Assembly: GCF_002201475.1 (NCBI RefSeq)
Contig: NZ_CP021422.1
Location: 3,038,001-3,102,000, forward strand
Origin: Acutalibacter muris
GTDB lineage: Bacteria > Bacillota > Clostridia > Oscillospirales > Acutalibacteraceae
DNA: 64,000 nucleotides
Reading direction: 5' to 3'
The position numbers and the translations under genes were made by a program. How positions within the stretch are numbered: position 1 is the first letter of the stretch; the number at the start of each line of letters is the position of its first letter. Positions 50,845 through 59,118 of this stretch are shown here, piece after piece. The notes beneath the pieces are model-generated. The model did not search any database and had not been told where the DNA came from. It was given only the letters and a program-made list of their open reading frames with translations.

Positions 50845-51810
50845 TCAACATGACAGTTTCCAATCCCATCTCTCCCCCTTCTTTACTGAATCAACTCCGA
50901 GGTTTTCTTTGGCAATTTTCAGCGTCCGCTTGGAGATACCGGCCTGCTTTGCCGCCTGGAACATTTCGCTGGCTGGTACAGAAACCCCGCCGTTCAACCT
51001 GTCCCTTATCAATTTTTCGGCCATGTCTACCTTTGAATCTGCCGGCCCACCGTTCAACAAATCCTCGGAAGTAATCTTTTCGTAGCCGTCTACCCAGCGC
51101 AGACTGCCGTCCTCAATGTTGAATGCAATCGATTTCCCCTCCGGAGCAAGAGATGATTTATCGTGGACAATGACGCGGATGCTCGGCTCTTTTTTCATTC
51201 TGCCTACCAACAGAACGCTCCGGGCTGCAGCGCGGAAGTCCATGGAGCCAAGACCACGGTAGGCACTGTTGGACCCGACTGCCTTGTTGAGGTGGCCAAT
51301 CAGAACCACAGCACAGCCGGTTTGGTCGGCCGTGATGGTAAGCCGCTTGAGGACGTCACGTATCTCGTTGGCGCGGTTCATGTCCACATTCCGGCCCAGG
51401 TAACCCTGGAGCGGGTCCAGGATCATCAGATTGGCGTTAGTGGCCTTGACCGCCTGTCCAATTCGTTCATCCAGCAAAGAGAGAGAACGCTCTGCTTCAT
51501 CAATGCAGAGGATGCGCTTAAGGTCAGCGCCTGTACTTTCAAGCCGGGGCTTGATGGTATCACCCAGGCCATCCTCCGCAGTCTGATAGAGGATGTTGAT
51601 GGGCGAGCCAGGTTCCATGCCGGGCAGAGCTTGACCTTGGCTGCACATGGCTGCGATCCACAGAGCGAGAGTGGTCTTGCCTTCGCCGGGATTCCCTTGG
51701 ATGATGGTCAGCTTGCCGTGTGGTATATAGGGATACCACAGCCACTGCACCTCCTGAGTTTCTACGTCGGACATTCGGATCAGATGAAGATCGTGTTTGT
51801 TTGGGGTCAT
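50845..51810 (-). CDS. RepA-like AAA ATPase (AAA_25 family)
   Basis: The 321-residue protein has a RecA-like ATPase with Walker A GNPGEGKTT, Walker B LMILDPLQGYLG and IGHLNK. The C-terminal tail is winged-helix-like. It resembles the helicase-type RepA proteins of mobilizable elements that aid replication of the excised circle. The ATG at 51810 has AGGAGG seven bases upstream; a frame back to 51861 is less likely. It runs in the direction of the mob genes but is separated from them by the 463-base oriT and repeat region. Confidence 0.85.
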   Translation of the reverse strand: MTPNKHDLHLIRMSDVETQEVQWLWYPYIPHGKLTIIQGNPGEGKTTLALWIAAMCSQGQALPGMEPGSPINILYQTAEDGLGDTIKPRLESTGADLKRILCIDEAERSLSLLDERIGQAVKATNANLMILDPLQGYLGRNVDMNRANEIRDVLKRLTITADQTGCAVVLIGHLNKAVGSNSAYRGLGSMDFRAAARSVLLVGRMKKEPSIRVIVHDKSSLAPEGKSIAFNIEDGSLRWVDGYEKITSEDLLNGGPADSKVDMAEKLIRDRLNGGVSVPASEMFQAAKQAGISKRTLKIAKENLGVDSVKKGERWDWKLSC

Positions 51811-51995
51811 AGAAGCCCTCCTTTCAGTTTTTCGCCCCACAAAAGTGGGAGCAGTATTCATTAATCCATTTTTGAGATTTCAATATGGCTTTTCTTTTTT
51901 CTGCCCATATGTTATAATACAAGAAAAAATCACGGTTTGAAATCGACAAGTGATTTTACCCAAAACTGGAAAAGTTTACTTGCAGACAAGGATGT

Positions 51996-52967
51996 ATGCA
52001 CATGAGAACCGATTGCGCTCTGTATGTTACCATCCTCCCTGATGGGAAAATGAAACGAGACCTTACCTCTGTGACCGGCAAGGTCTGTTTGGATGATGTT
52101 ACTGTTGAAGACGAGATCATATCATTCTCTGAGTTGGCGTTTGGCCCCTACGCCGCAGTCGTTGACCTTCTGATTTATTCTGCATCAAACTTATCTGTGG
52201 ACGGACATATTGAAGAAGTCAGCGTGGAGGAGTTTCAGTTCCTTGTAGATACCGCTAATGATTTGGTTCTTTCTCTTGAGGAGGAGCAGCCGTTGCAAGG
52301 GACTCTGACCCGGACTATGCTGGAGGATCAAGTGCCGGAAGATAATGGAATGGGATTATACATTTATCAAGCGGCAGACAAGATTATTTCGGTTCTTTGT
52401 GAGGCTATGGTACTCCAGATGAAGATCAATGAAATTCTAAGCGACATAAGGCAGGGGATTCCACTTGACATTAAGGAAAAACATAACTATTTGCAGATGC
52501 TGGAGCTCACACAGGTTTTTGAGTTTGGGGAAGGCTGGACTTCACGCTACCGCTTTCGTTCCCTGACAGAATACTACTATTTCTTGCTTGTGCATTTTAT
52601 CCAGTGGAAACCAAATGTTGCCATGTGCGAGTGCTGTGGCCGCTATTTTATTCCGAAAACAAAAAAGAAGACCCTATACTGTGACAGAGTCCTGAAAGAC
52701 GGAAAGAGCTGTAAAGAGCTGGCACCCTCTTTGAAACACAAGCTCAATGCGAAACGTCAGAAAGTAATTGAGGAATTTGACCGTGCCAAGCGCAGGATGT
52801 ACAAGCGGTATGAGCGAACGGAGGATACCGGAGCAAAGCCCTCCAATAAGAATCTAAGCTATTCTGATTATTATGCTTGGCTGGCACAGGCCACTCTAGC
52901 CAGAGACAGCTACCTGGCTGGGAAAATGACTGAAGAGCATGCGCTGCAAATCATATGCGCTGAGTAG
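51996..52967 (+). CDS. DUF6076-like protein with a C-terminal zinc motif
   Basis: The 323-residue protein has a helical N-terminal part and a short zinc-type motif CECCGRYFIPKTKKKTLYCDR, followed by a basic region. It is of unknown function, and similar proteins occur as cargo of Firmicute mobile elements. It is divergent from the RepA-like gene; a TATAAT at 51913-51918 is a likely promoter for it. Confidence 0.7.
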   Translation: MHMRTDCALYVTILPDGKMKRDLTSVTGKVCLDDVTVEDEIISFSELAFGPYAAVVDLLIYSASNLSVDGHIEEVSVEEFQFLVDTANDLVLSLEEEQPLQGTLTRTMLEDQVPEDNGMGLYIYQAADKIISVLCEAMVLQMKINEILSDIRQGIPLDIKEKHNYLQMLELTQVFEFGEGWTSRYRFRSLTEYYYFLLVHFIQWKPNVAMCECCGRYFIPKTKKKTLYCDRVLKDGKSCKELAPSLKHKLNAKRQKVIEEFDRAKRRMYKRYERTEDTGAKPSNKNLSYSDYYAWLAQATLARDSYLAGKMTEEHALQIICAE

Positions 52968-52992
52968 AGCGGACTGGTTATCGCATTAATTT

Positions 52993-53310
52993 TTACTCAT
53001 CGATGAAAGGAATATCCAGTCCCTCCATGACTTCCAGCATAAACCATGCGCCTAAACGAAAGCCCAGCGTAAACAATTCGTATTCGTTCACGCCGGACAA
53101 TTCGTCTTGGACGTTCTTGAATTCCTGAAACGCTGTCTGTTCTTCCTTAGAGAGTAAGCCGATGAGTTGCTGCTCGTTCTTTCCCACCGAGTTGAGCAAC
53201 TTGTTTACCTTGCTGTTGGGAACGAAGTTTCGGTCTGTAGAGCGCATGTTACCGTACCAGACTTTTTCCGACTGTTGAGCCGATGGTGCAGGGTGACTCT
53301 CTCTGTCCAA
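52993..53310 (-). CDS. DUF6809-like protein
   Basis: The 105-residue protein has a central segment EQQLIGLLSKEEQTAFQEFK and the end GFRLGAWFMLEVMEGLD, the pattern of DUF6809. It is cargo of mobile elements with no known role. The start is a TTG without a clear ribosome binding site; the conserved part begins near WYGNMRSTDRNF, so a later start is possible. It converges on the DUF6076 gene. Confidence 0.62.
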   Translation of the reverse strand: MDRESHPAPSAQQSEKVWYGNMRSTDRNFVPNSKVNKLLNSVGKNEQQLIGLLSKEEQTAFQEFKNVQDELSGVNEYELFTLGFRLGAWFMLEVMEGLDIPFIDE

Positions 53311-53372
53311 CTCTACTTTTTTAATTTGTGTATCTATGTGAATCTAACTGAATTGGATTTTTACAAAAGTAA

Positions 53373-53398
53373 GCCTCCGGGAAGATGATCCCGGAGGC
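53373..53398 (-). terminator. Terminator of the ester-hydrolase operon
   Basis: GCCTCCGGGA and TCCCGGAGGC are exact reverse complements around AGATGA. On the minus strand the sequence TTACTTTTG follows. It ends the four-gene operon that starts at 58940. Confidence 0.8.
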
Positions 53399-53436
53399 TG
53401 CAAGTCCATCACGTATCGGAAAAATTCAAAATGTTC

Positions 53437-55020
53437 TCAGAACACCCAGGCGCTGCCGCTCTCCTCATCGTCGTCATCCTTGGCCTTGAACTCGAAGCGG
53501 AAAGGCGGTTTATACTCCTTGATCAGGGGCAGCAGCTCATCCTGCATATTTTTCTGGGTGTAGCACTGGTCGTCCAGAACCATGGTCACCATGTCGCCGC
53601 CCTCGCAGGCATCCCACTGGGGCAGGCCGGGGACGTTGGGGTCACCGGTGCGGGCGAAGTTGACAAAGCATGAGGACATCAGGCTGTCCAACTTTTCCCA
53701 GCCCTTCTGGTGGCAGATGGGGATGAAGGCACCGTTGTGGAAGAAATAGGGGATGTCAGCACAGTGCCAGGCGGCCGCTCCACCGTCGTAGTCGTAAATT
53801 TTGGCGAAGATGTAGTTATAGACGGGGGCGGAAGCCTCCTTCCCCTTCTTTTTCACATATTCCACGGTGAGCGGCAGGAACATACCGTCCAGGTCCACGG
53901 CGTAGACCTCGTTGGTGTTGGGGTAAGCCTTGCGGAAAGCGTCCAGGATTTTTTGGCCGCCCTCCTCGCCGTAATACTCTTTTACATACTTCTCCCTCTG
54001 CTCCGTGGTGAGCTGAGCCCGGTCGCCGTAGTCCTGGGGCATCCCGAACTCGGCGAACACAGTACCCACCAGGGTGGGGATGTTCAGGGAATGCTTGGTG
54101 AAGTCCCCCTCCAAGGGGTCGCACACATAGTAATCGTTGGGCATGGGGGTCCAGCCCACGCGCTTGCCCTGCTTCTGCAGGTCGGCGGAGGCCTGGTTGA
54201 CCGCCCAGATAAACTGGGGCACCGGCACCTTTTCCAGCTTCTCCGCGTCCTGCTCCGGGATGTTCAGCTTGCCCAGGACGGCCAGCGCAAACTCCTTGGG
54301 GTCGCAGGTTCCATCTAAAAGCCCGCCGGGGATTACGCCGGACATGACAATCATCTTGTGGAACAGGCCCTCGGCCTCGGGGATCTGCCCCAGGACCGTG
54401 ACCTTTCCGCCACCACCGGACTGCCCGAAAATGGTGACGTTATCCGGGTCGCCGCCGAAACAGGCGATGTTGTCCCGCACCCAGCGCAGGGCCTCTACAA
54501 GGTCGGCCATGCCCACATTGACGGAATTCTTGTACTTCTCACCAAACGCGGACATATCCATGTAGCCAAAAGCGTTCAGCCGGTGGTTGACGGACACCAC
54601 CACCACGTCGTCCAGCTTGGCCAGGTTGAAGCCGTCATAGCAAACCTGCTCAATGGAGGACCCAGCAGCGTACCCGCCGCCATGAATCCAGAACATGACG
54701 GGCTTTTTCGCCGCGGGGTCGCAGCTGGAAGTCCAGACGTTCAGGTACTGGCAGTGCTCGGAGGAGGGCCAGAAACGGTGGGGAGTCTGCACCTCGCCGG
54801 TGGGCATGGGCTCGTTGAGCACCGGGCAGATCATGCCGTAGCTGCCCGCGTCCTTTACGCCTTCCCAGGGGGCAACCGGCTCCGGCATCTGGAAGCGCTT
54901 TGCTTTCGCGTAGCGGATGCCGTAGAAGTGGTCCACGCCATCGTAGTGGAAGCCTCTTAGCTTGCCTTTGGGCGTTTCCACGATGGGGGCGGTTTTTGTA
55001 ACGTAAAACTCTTTTGCCAT
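53437..55020 (-). CDS. Type B carboxylesterase
   Basis: The 527-residue protein has the carboxylesterase fold with the oxyanion loop IHGGGYAAGS (113-120) and the nucleophile Ser201 in FGQSGGGGK, where GESAGG is more usual. A His near GAAAWHCADIPYFF completes the triad. It hydrolyses carboxylic esters, and the lack of a signal peptide puts it in the cytoplasm. It is last in an operon with a CocE hydrolase, a CitMHS transporter and a metallo-hydrolase. The GQSGGGG variant may alter substrate choice. Confidence 0.92.
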   Translation of the reverse strand: MAKEFYVTKTAPIVETPKGKLRGFHYDGVDHFYGIRYAKAKRFQMPEPVAPWEGVKDAGSYGMICPVLNEPMPTGEVQTPHRFWPSSEHCQYLNVWTSSCDPAAKKPVMFWIHGGGYAAGSSIEQVCYDGFNLAKLDDVVVVSVNHRLNAFGYMDMSAFGEKYKNSVNVGMADLVEALRWVRDNIACFGGDPDNVTIFGQSGGGGKVTVLGQIPEAEGLFHKMIVMSGVIPGGLLDGTCDPKEFALAVLGKLNIPEQDAEKLEKVPVPQFIWAVNQASADLQKQGKRVGWTPMPNDYYVCDPLEGDFTKHSLNIPTLVGTVFAEFGMPQDYGDRAQLTTEQREKYVKEYYGEEGGQKILDAFRKAYPNTNEVYAVDLDGMFLPLTVEYVKKKGKEASAPVYNYIFAKIYDYDGGAAAWHCADIPYFFHNGAFIPICHQKGWEKLDSLMSSCFVNFARTGDPNVPGLPQWDACEGGDMVTMVLDDQCYTQKNMQDELLPLIKEYKPPFRFEFKAKDDDDEESGSAWVF

Positions 55021-55039
55021 AGATATCGCTCCTTAATTT

Positions 55040-56677
55040 TTATTCTCCAACCGGCAGCACCGCCCGGGACGGGTAGCTCTCCCCGGTCAATATGGTCTGA
55101 CAAGCTGTCTGAGTGGATTCCTGCTTCGCCCAGATACCCGGAAGATTTGGATGTATCGCGTACTGAGGGAAATCCGATGATGATATGTCCAGCCGCAGCC
55201 GGGAGCCTGACTGAATCTGATAAGCCGCCGCCCACATGGAGACAGTGATTTTCCGGACCTCGCCGGGAACATAGGGCGTTTCATAGGCCAGGGTAGCAAT
55301 GGAGCCCCGGATGTTATATGCTTTCCCTTCGGAAGTGACCTCCATCAGCTTGGCGGTGAAAGCGGTGTCCTCCGCCGTGCTCTTTACAAATAGCTCTACC
55401 TTTGCCTCTCCCAGTAAAGTGACGCTCTGTTCCAGGGGCTCTGACAAGAAACTGACCACATCCGGCCGGTAGTCCGGTTCCGGCTGTTCCAGGCTGCCCA
55501 CCTCCTGAAAGCTGGCAAAGAGGGACTCCGCGCCACGGGACATCACCGGGTTTTCCGGGTCGTATTGGTATGAAATCTCCCTGTCTGCCTCGGCCTTTCC
55601 TTCCAGCCGCTTGCGCCCAGCGTCCAGATAAAAGACCAGCTCTGTCTGGCCTGCCGGGATATCGCTCCAACTGCGCCAGGCGTCTTCCCCGATCACATAC
55701 CAGTCAACCCGCCGGGCCGGAGATTTCTTTTCCAGCAAGGTTTCCCCAAACCAGTCCAGCACCTGATGTACCTCGTCGTTCTCTAAATGCTCCTGAACCT
55801 TCCCCTGGGCGCAGGGCTGGAAACCATGGTTCCAACACCCGATGACCAGGCGGCTGTGCGCGGCGGCTTCCAGGGAGAGATTTTTGAAGGATTCCAAAGC
55901 GCTGCCGAGATGGTGGTCGTACCATCCCTCCACAATGCAGACGGGCACCTTCAGTTTGCGGGGCGCGTCGGACATAAACTTCCAAAAGCCTTCTTTCCAG
56001 TAAGGGTCGCTGCCATGGGTGTTGGTCACCCACTCCCGGTACCATGGCAGTTCGCCGCCCCACAGAGCCTTGTCCACCTCGACATGGGGACGGTAGCGGC
56101 AGGACTTCAGATAGTCCGCCTTTATCTCCCGCCCGGCGTTCCCCATGGCCCAGGCGGTGAGGATGTCATGCCGGAACAGCCCGCTTTGATATGCGGAGGT
56201 GAAGCGCTCGGTGCCATAGTGTGACAGGAGCATGGACTTCACCTTGGCAGGCAGCGCCCCGGTGATGGCCCAGCCCGTTGACGCCAGGTAGGAGCAGCCC
56301 CAGTAGCCGATGCTCTCTACCCAGTTCAGGCCGTCCGCCCAGCGGATGAAATCCGCGCCATCGGAGGGCTCGTTGATGTTTGGCTCCCACTGGCCTTCCG
56401 AACCGCCGGTGCCCCGGCAATACTGGCAGATATAGGCATAGCCCCGCCTGGCAAGCTCCTGCCCGTGGACACGGTACATTTCGTGGGCCATGGGGTAGCA
56501 GCTGCGCTGCACAATGGTGGGCCAAGACCTGCCGCCCACAGGCCGGAACCAGAATACCCTCAGCCTGACGCCGTCCTTACATGGCACCCACTCCTCGCCT
56601 TCCTCTATATCAGTGTAACGTACCGGCACGCCGGAAGATTTATAGCTATTTATGACCGCTCGCAGTCTGTCATCCAA
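55040..56677 (-). CDS. CocE/NonD-family hydrolase (X-Pro dipeptidyl-peptidase S15-like)
   Basis: The 545-residue protein has an alpha/beta hydrolase domain with Ser129 in GYWGCSYLAST, Asp in VEGWYDHH and His in GCWNHGFQP, and a C-terminal jelly-roll domain. The family includes cocaine esterase, X-Pro peptidases and glutaryl acylases. The exact substrate is not known. It lies 19 bases after the transporter gene on the minus strand, and the carboxylesterase follows 19 bases on. Cytoplasmic. Confidence 0.9.
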   Translation of the reverse strand: MDDRLRAVINSYKSSGVPVRYTDIEEGEEWVPCKDGVRLRVFWFRPVGGRSWPTIVQRSCYPMAHEMYRVHGQELARRGYAYICQYCRGTGGSEGQWEPNINEPSDGADFIRWADGLNWVESIGYWGCSYLASTGWAITGALPAKVKSMLLSHYGTERFTSAYQSGLFRHDILTAWAMGNAGREIKADYLKSCRYRPHVEVDKALWGGELPWYREWVTNTHGSDPYWKEGFWKFMSDAPRKLKVPVCIVEGWYDHHLGSALESFKNLSLEAAAHSRLVIGCWNHGFQPCAQGKVQEHLENDEVHQVLDWFGETLLEKKSPARRVDWYVIGEDAWRSWSDIPAGQTELVFYLDAGRKRLEGKAEADREISYQYDPENPVMSRGAESLFASFQEVGSLEQPEPDYRPDVVSFLSEPLEQSVTLLGEAKVELFVKSTAEDTAFTAKLMEVTSEGKAYNIRGSIATLAYETPYVPGEVRKITVSMWAAAYQIQSGSRLRLDISSSDFPQYAIHPNLPGIWAKQESTQTACQTILTGESYPSRAVLPVGE

Positions 56678-56689
56678 GTTGATTCCTCC

Positions 56690-58054
56690 TTATAAGCTCA
56701 CCCCGCCGGTCAGCACGGCCACGAGCAGCATAATGATAGTCAGCGCAAAAGCGAAGGGGATGGTTTTCTTTTGATGCTCCCCCAGCTCCACCCCGCTGAG
56801 CCCCACCAGCAAAAAGGTGGCCGGGGACAGGGGCGAGACGGGGAAACCGGTAGTCATCTGGCCCAGGATCGCCGCCCGGCCTACCGCGCCGGGGTCTATT
56901 CCGAAACCCTTGGCCGTCTCAGCCAGGATGGGCAGCACGCCGTAGTAGAAGGAGTCCGGGTCAAACAGCAGGGAGGCGGGCATGGAAATCGCACCAGTGA
57001 TTAGGGGGAAGAACCGCCCCAGGGAATCCGGCATCACCGAAACCAGGCTCTTTGCCATGGCATCGATCATTCCTGAACCCTTCATAATCCCGCAGAAGCA
57101 TCCGGCGGCGAACAGCACCGAGCACATCATAATGGCGCTTTGGGCGTGAGCATCTACCCGGGCCTTGGACTGCTCCACATTCGGATAATTGATGACAGTG
57201 GCCAGAACGTAGAACACCATGAAGATCACAGCAGGCGCAAAGCCAGAGAACAGCAGGCAAACAATAGCCAGAACGATCAGGCTGATGTTGACCCAAAACA
57301 GCTTGGGCCTCAGCAGATCCTGTTCCTCCTCGCTCAGCTGGGCTGACTGGTATTCCCTGCCTGCCAGAGCCACGCTCCCAATCCGGGATTTCTCCCGGAA
57401 GCCCAAAAGCGCGGAAAAGGCCAGCACAGACACCAGCCCCACCACCACTGCGGGCAGAACCGGCAGAAAGAACCCCACCGGGTCATTGCCCGCCCCCAGG
57501 GCGCTGGCCGCCCGGATGGTGGGCCCGCCCCAGGGCAGGATGTTCATGGTGCCCGCGGCCATGGCGACGGTGGCGGCTAAGGTGGTCCTCTTCATGCCGA
57601 TGGCGTCGTAAAGGGGGACCAGCGGCGGCACACAGATCAAGAAGGTCACCGCGCCGGAGCCGTCCAGGTGAACGCACATGGCCAGAAGCGCCGTCCCCAG
57701 GGTGATCAGCACCGGGTCCGAGCCCATGCGCTTGATGATACCCTCAATGATGGGCTGGAAGGTCCCCGCGTCGGTCAGTATGCCGAAAAACAGGATGGAA
57801 AACAGGAACATCACACCTGTCGCCGCCACAGAGCCGATTCCGCTGGCCCCGGTGACCATCCCGCTGATGCTTTGGACGTTCGCCCAAAAGTCAACCTGGC
57901 CGGAGGCGTTTTCCGGGTCGGTGACCATAAAGCCGCAGGCGATCAGCCCTGTTACCAGGGGGACTGAGATCAGTGCGACGGTGGGGGTAAGCTTTTTTGC
58001 AAGGATAAGGACGAGCATCAGTACGACCGTCAAAAAGCCTAGAAACGCAAGCAT
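56690..58054 (-). CDS. CitMHS-family carboxylate transporter
   Basis: The 454-residue integral membrane protein has about 11-12 helices and the family motifs MCVHLDGSGAVTFLICVPPL and GMKRTTLAATVAMAAGTMN. CitMHS proteins import citrate as a metal complex with protons; others move related di- and tricarboxylates. Next to three esterases, it may import an esterified acid or export the acid released. It is the second gene of the operon that starts at 58940. Confidence 0.93.
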   Translation of the reverse strand: MLAFLGFLTVVLMLVLILAKKLTPTVALISVPLVTGLIACGFMVTDPENASGQVDFWANVQSISGMVTGASGIGSVAATGVMFLFSILFFGILTDAGTFQPIIEGIIKRMGSDPVLITLGTALLAMCVHLDGSGAVTFLICVPPLVPLYDAIGMKRTTLAATVAMAAGTMNILPWGGPTIRAASALGAGNDPVGFFLPVLPAVVVGLVSVLAFSALLGFREKSRIGSVALAGREYQSAQLSEEEQDLLRPKLFWVNISLIVLAIVCLLFSGFAPAVIFMVFYVLATVINYPNVEQSKARVDAHAQSAIMMCSVLFAAGCFCGIMKGSGMIDAMAKSLVSVMPDSLGRFFPLITGAISMPASLLFDPDSFYYGVLPILAETAKGFGIDPGAVGRAAILGQMTTGFPVSPLSPATFLLVGLSGVELGEHQKKTIPFAFALTIIMLLVAVLTGGVSL

Positions 58055-58109
58055 AAGGTCAGCCTCCTCTATACGGAAACGGCCCCGAAGCGAGGCCGCG
58101 ATGATTCGC

Positions 58110-58940
58110 TCATTCTTTTACGTAGATAAAGGACGCCCCGCCGTATTGCGCGCGCTCCAACTCACCCTTTTCGGCGAAGGGGGAGCCCTCCACGCTGGGG
58201 GCCCAGCCGAAGCCCGCCAGGTTGGGCATGATCTGAGCGTCCCCCGACAGGATGTGCTCAGACAAAGCGATGTAATCGTCTATGTAGCTTTTGTACAGCT
58301 GGGGGCCGTTGTGGGCGGGATAGATGGTGTCGAACTCGTCCCAATGGGCCTTGAGCTTCTTCATGTTGTTCAGATGGTTGGTTACCACTTCCCGCAGCGG
58401 CAGAAGATGATTCCGCACAAACAGCAGCACCTGTCCGGCCTCCAGCTCGTCGCCGGAATACAGCGCCCGGTTGGAGCGGTCCAGCAAGGCGATGCTGCTC
58501 TCGTGGTGGGCGGGGATTTCAATGACCTCAAGCTGCCTGCCGCCCAGGTCGAAGATATGGCCCTCCCGCACGGTATGGACGGTATAATCCGGGTAAGGCT
58601 TCTTGTTGAAATCCTCCTGCATTTCCGGGCTGAAAGCTACCTTCATGCTCTCTTCAGCGCCGGGGCCCGCCCAGACCTCCGGCCACCAGGGGTTGCCGCC
58701 GGTGTGGTCGAAATGGCCGTGGGAGTTGACCACCATGACCGGCTTGTCGGTGATGCCCTCCACAAACGCGCGCAGGTTGCCGATGCCATAGGCTGTGTCG
58801 AACAGCAGCGCTTTCTCCTCTCCGATGATCAGGTAGCAGTACACCCCGCCGCCAAAGCTGATAGTCCAGGTGTTGGGCGAGGTCATCCACTTGCCGTAGA
58901 TCATGCCCCGTTCGTTCATGTTTTCGTTTTTCAGTTCCAT
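58110..58940 (-). CDS. Metallo-beta-lactamase-fold hydrolase
   Basis: The 276-residue protein has the HxHxDH zinc motif HGHFDHTGG (His74, His76, Asp78, His79), then EIPAHHESSI and LYSGDELEAG, and the last His in IYPAHNGPQ. The family covers glyoxalase II-like and lactonase-type hydrolases acting on thioesters, lactones or phosphodiesters. It heads the leftward operon that continues with the transporter and the two esterases. It is probably cytoplasmic. Confidence 0.92.
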   Translation of the reverse strand: MELKNENMNERGMIYGKWMTSPNTWTISFGGGVYCYLIIGEEKALLFDTAYGIGNLRAFVEGITDKPVMVVNSHGHFDHTGGNPWWPEVWAGPGAEESMKVAFSPEMQEDFNKKPYPDYTVHTVREGHIFDLGGRQLEVIEIPAHHESSIALLDRSNRALYSGDELEAGQVLLFVRNHLLPLREVVTNHLNNMKKLKAHWDEFDTIYPAHNGPQLYKSYIDDYIALSEHILSGDAQIMPNLAGFGWAPSVEGSPFAEKGELERAQYGGASFIYVKE

Positions 58941-58971
58941 TGATTTGACCTCCCAAGCTCGGTTTTCTACA

Positions 58972-58977
58972 ATTATA
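58972..58977 (-). promoter_or_regulatory. -10 box of the ester-hydrolase operon
   Basis: TATAAT on the minus strand lies 32 bases before the metallo-hydrolase ATG, in the 178-base gap divergent from the response regulator. No convincing -35 box is seen, which would suit activation by a regulator. Confidence 0.55.
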
Positions 58978-59118
58978 CCAAACCCCCGGTAAAAATGCTA
59001 GCAATAAACAGACAAAAAATGTTAAAAGCAAGAGGTAATTTCCGTGCGTGCCTCCAAGTGGAGTTTGCTTTTTGCCGTTCTTTGTGCTAAACTTATCATG
59101 AAGTGAGGTGAATGGGCA

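Larger units (their letters stand above)
46208..53310 (-). mobile_element. Mobilizable integrative element (IME) core
   Basis: Two tyrosine recombinases, a relaxase, MobC, an oriT-like region, a RepA-like ATPase and two element-associated DUF proteins lie together, most on the minus strand, with lower GC than both flanks. No conjugation pore genes are present, so transfer would need a helper element. The ends are not defined: the left end is between the tRNA-Arg region and 46208, the right end near 53.3 kb. Confidence 0.7.

Noticed and set aside
57678..58943. 421-codon frame opposite the CitMHS and metallo-hydrolase genes
   Set aside because: Antisense shadow of two clear genes.
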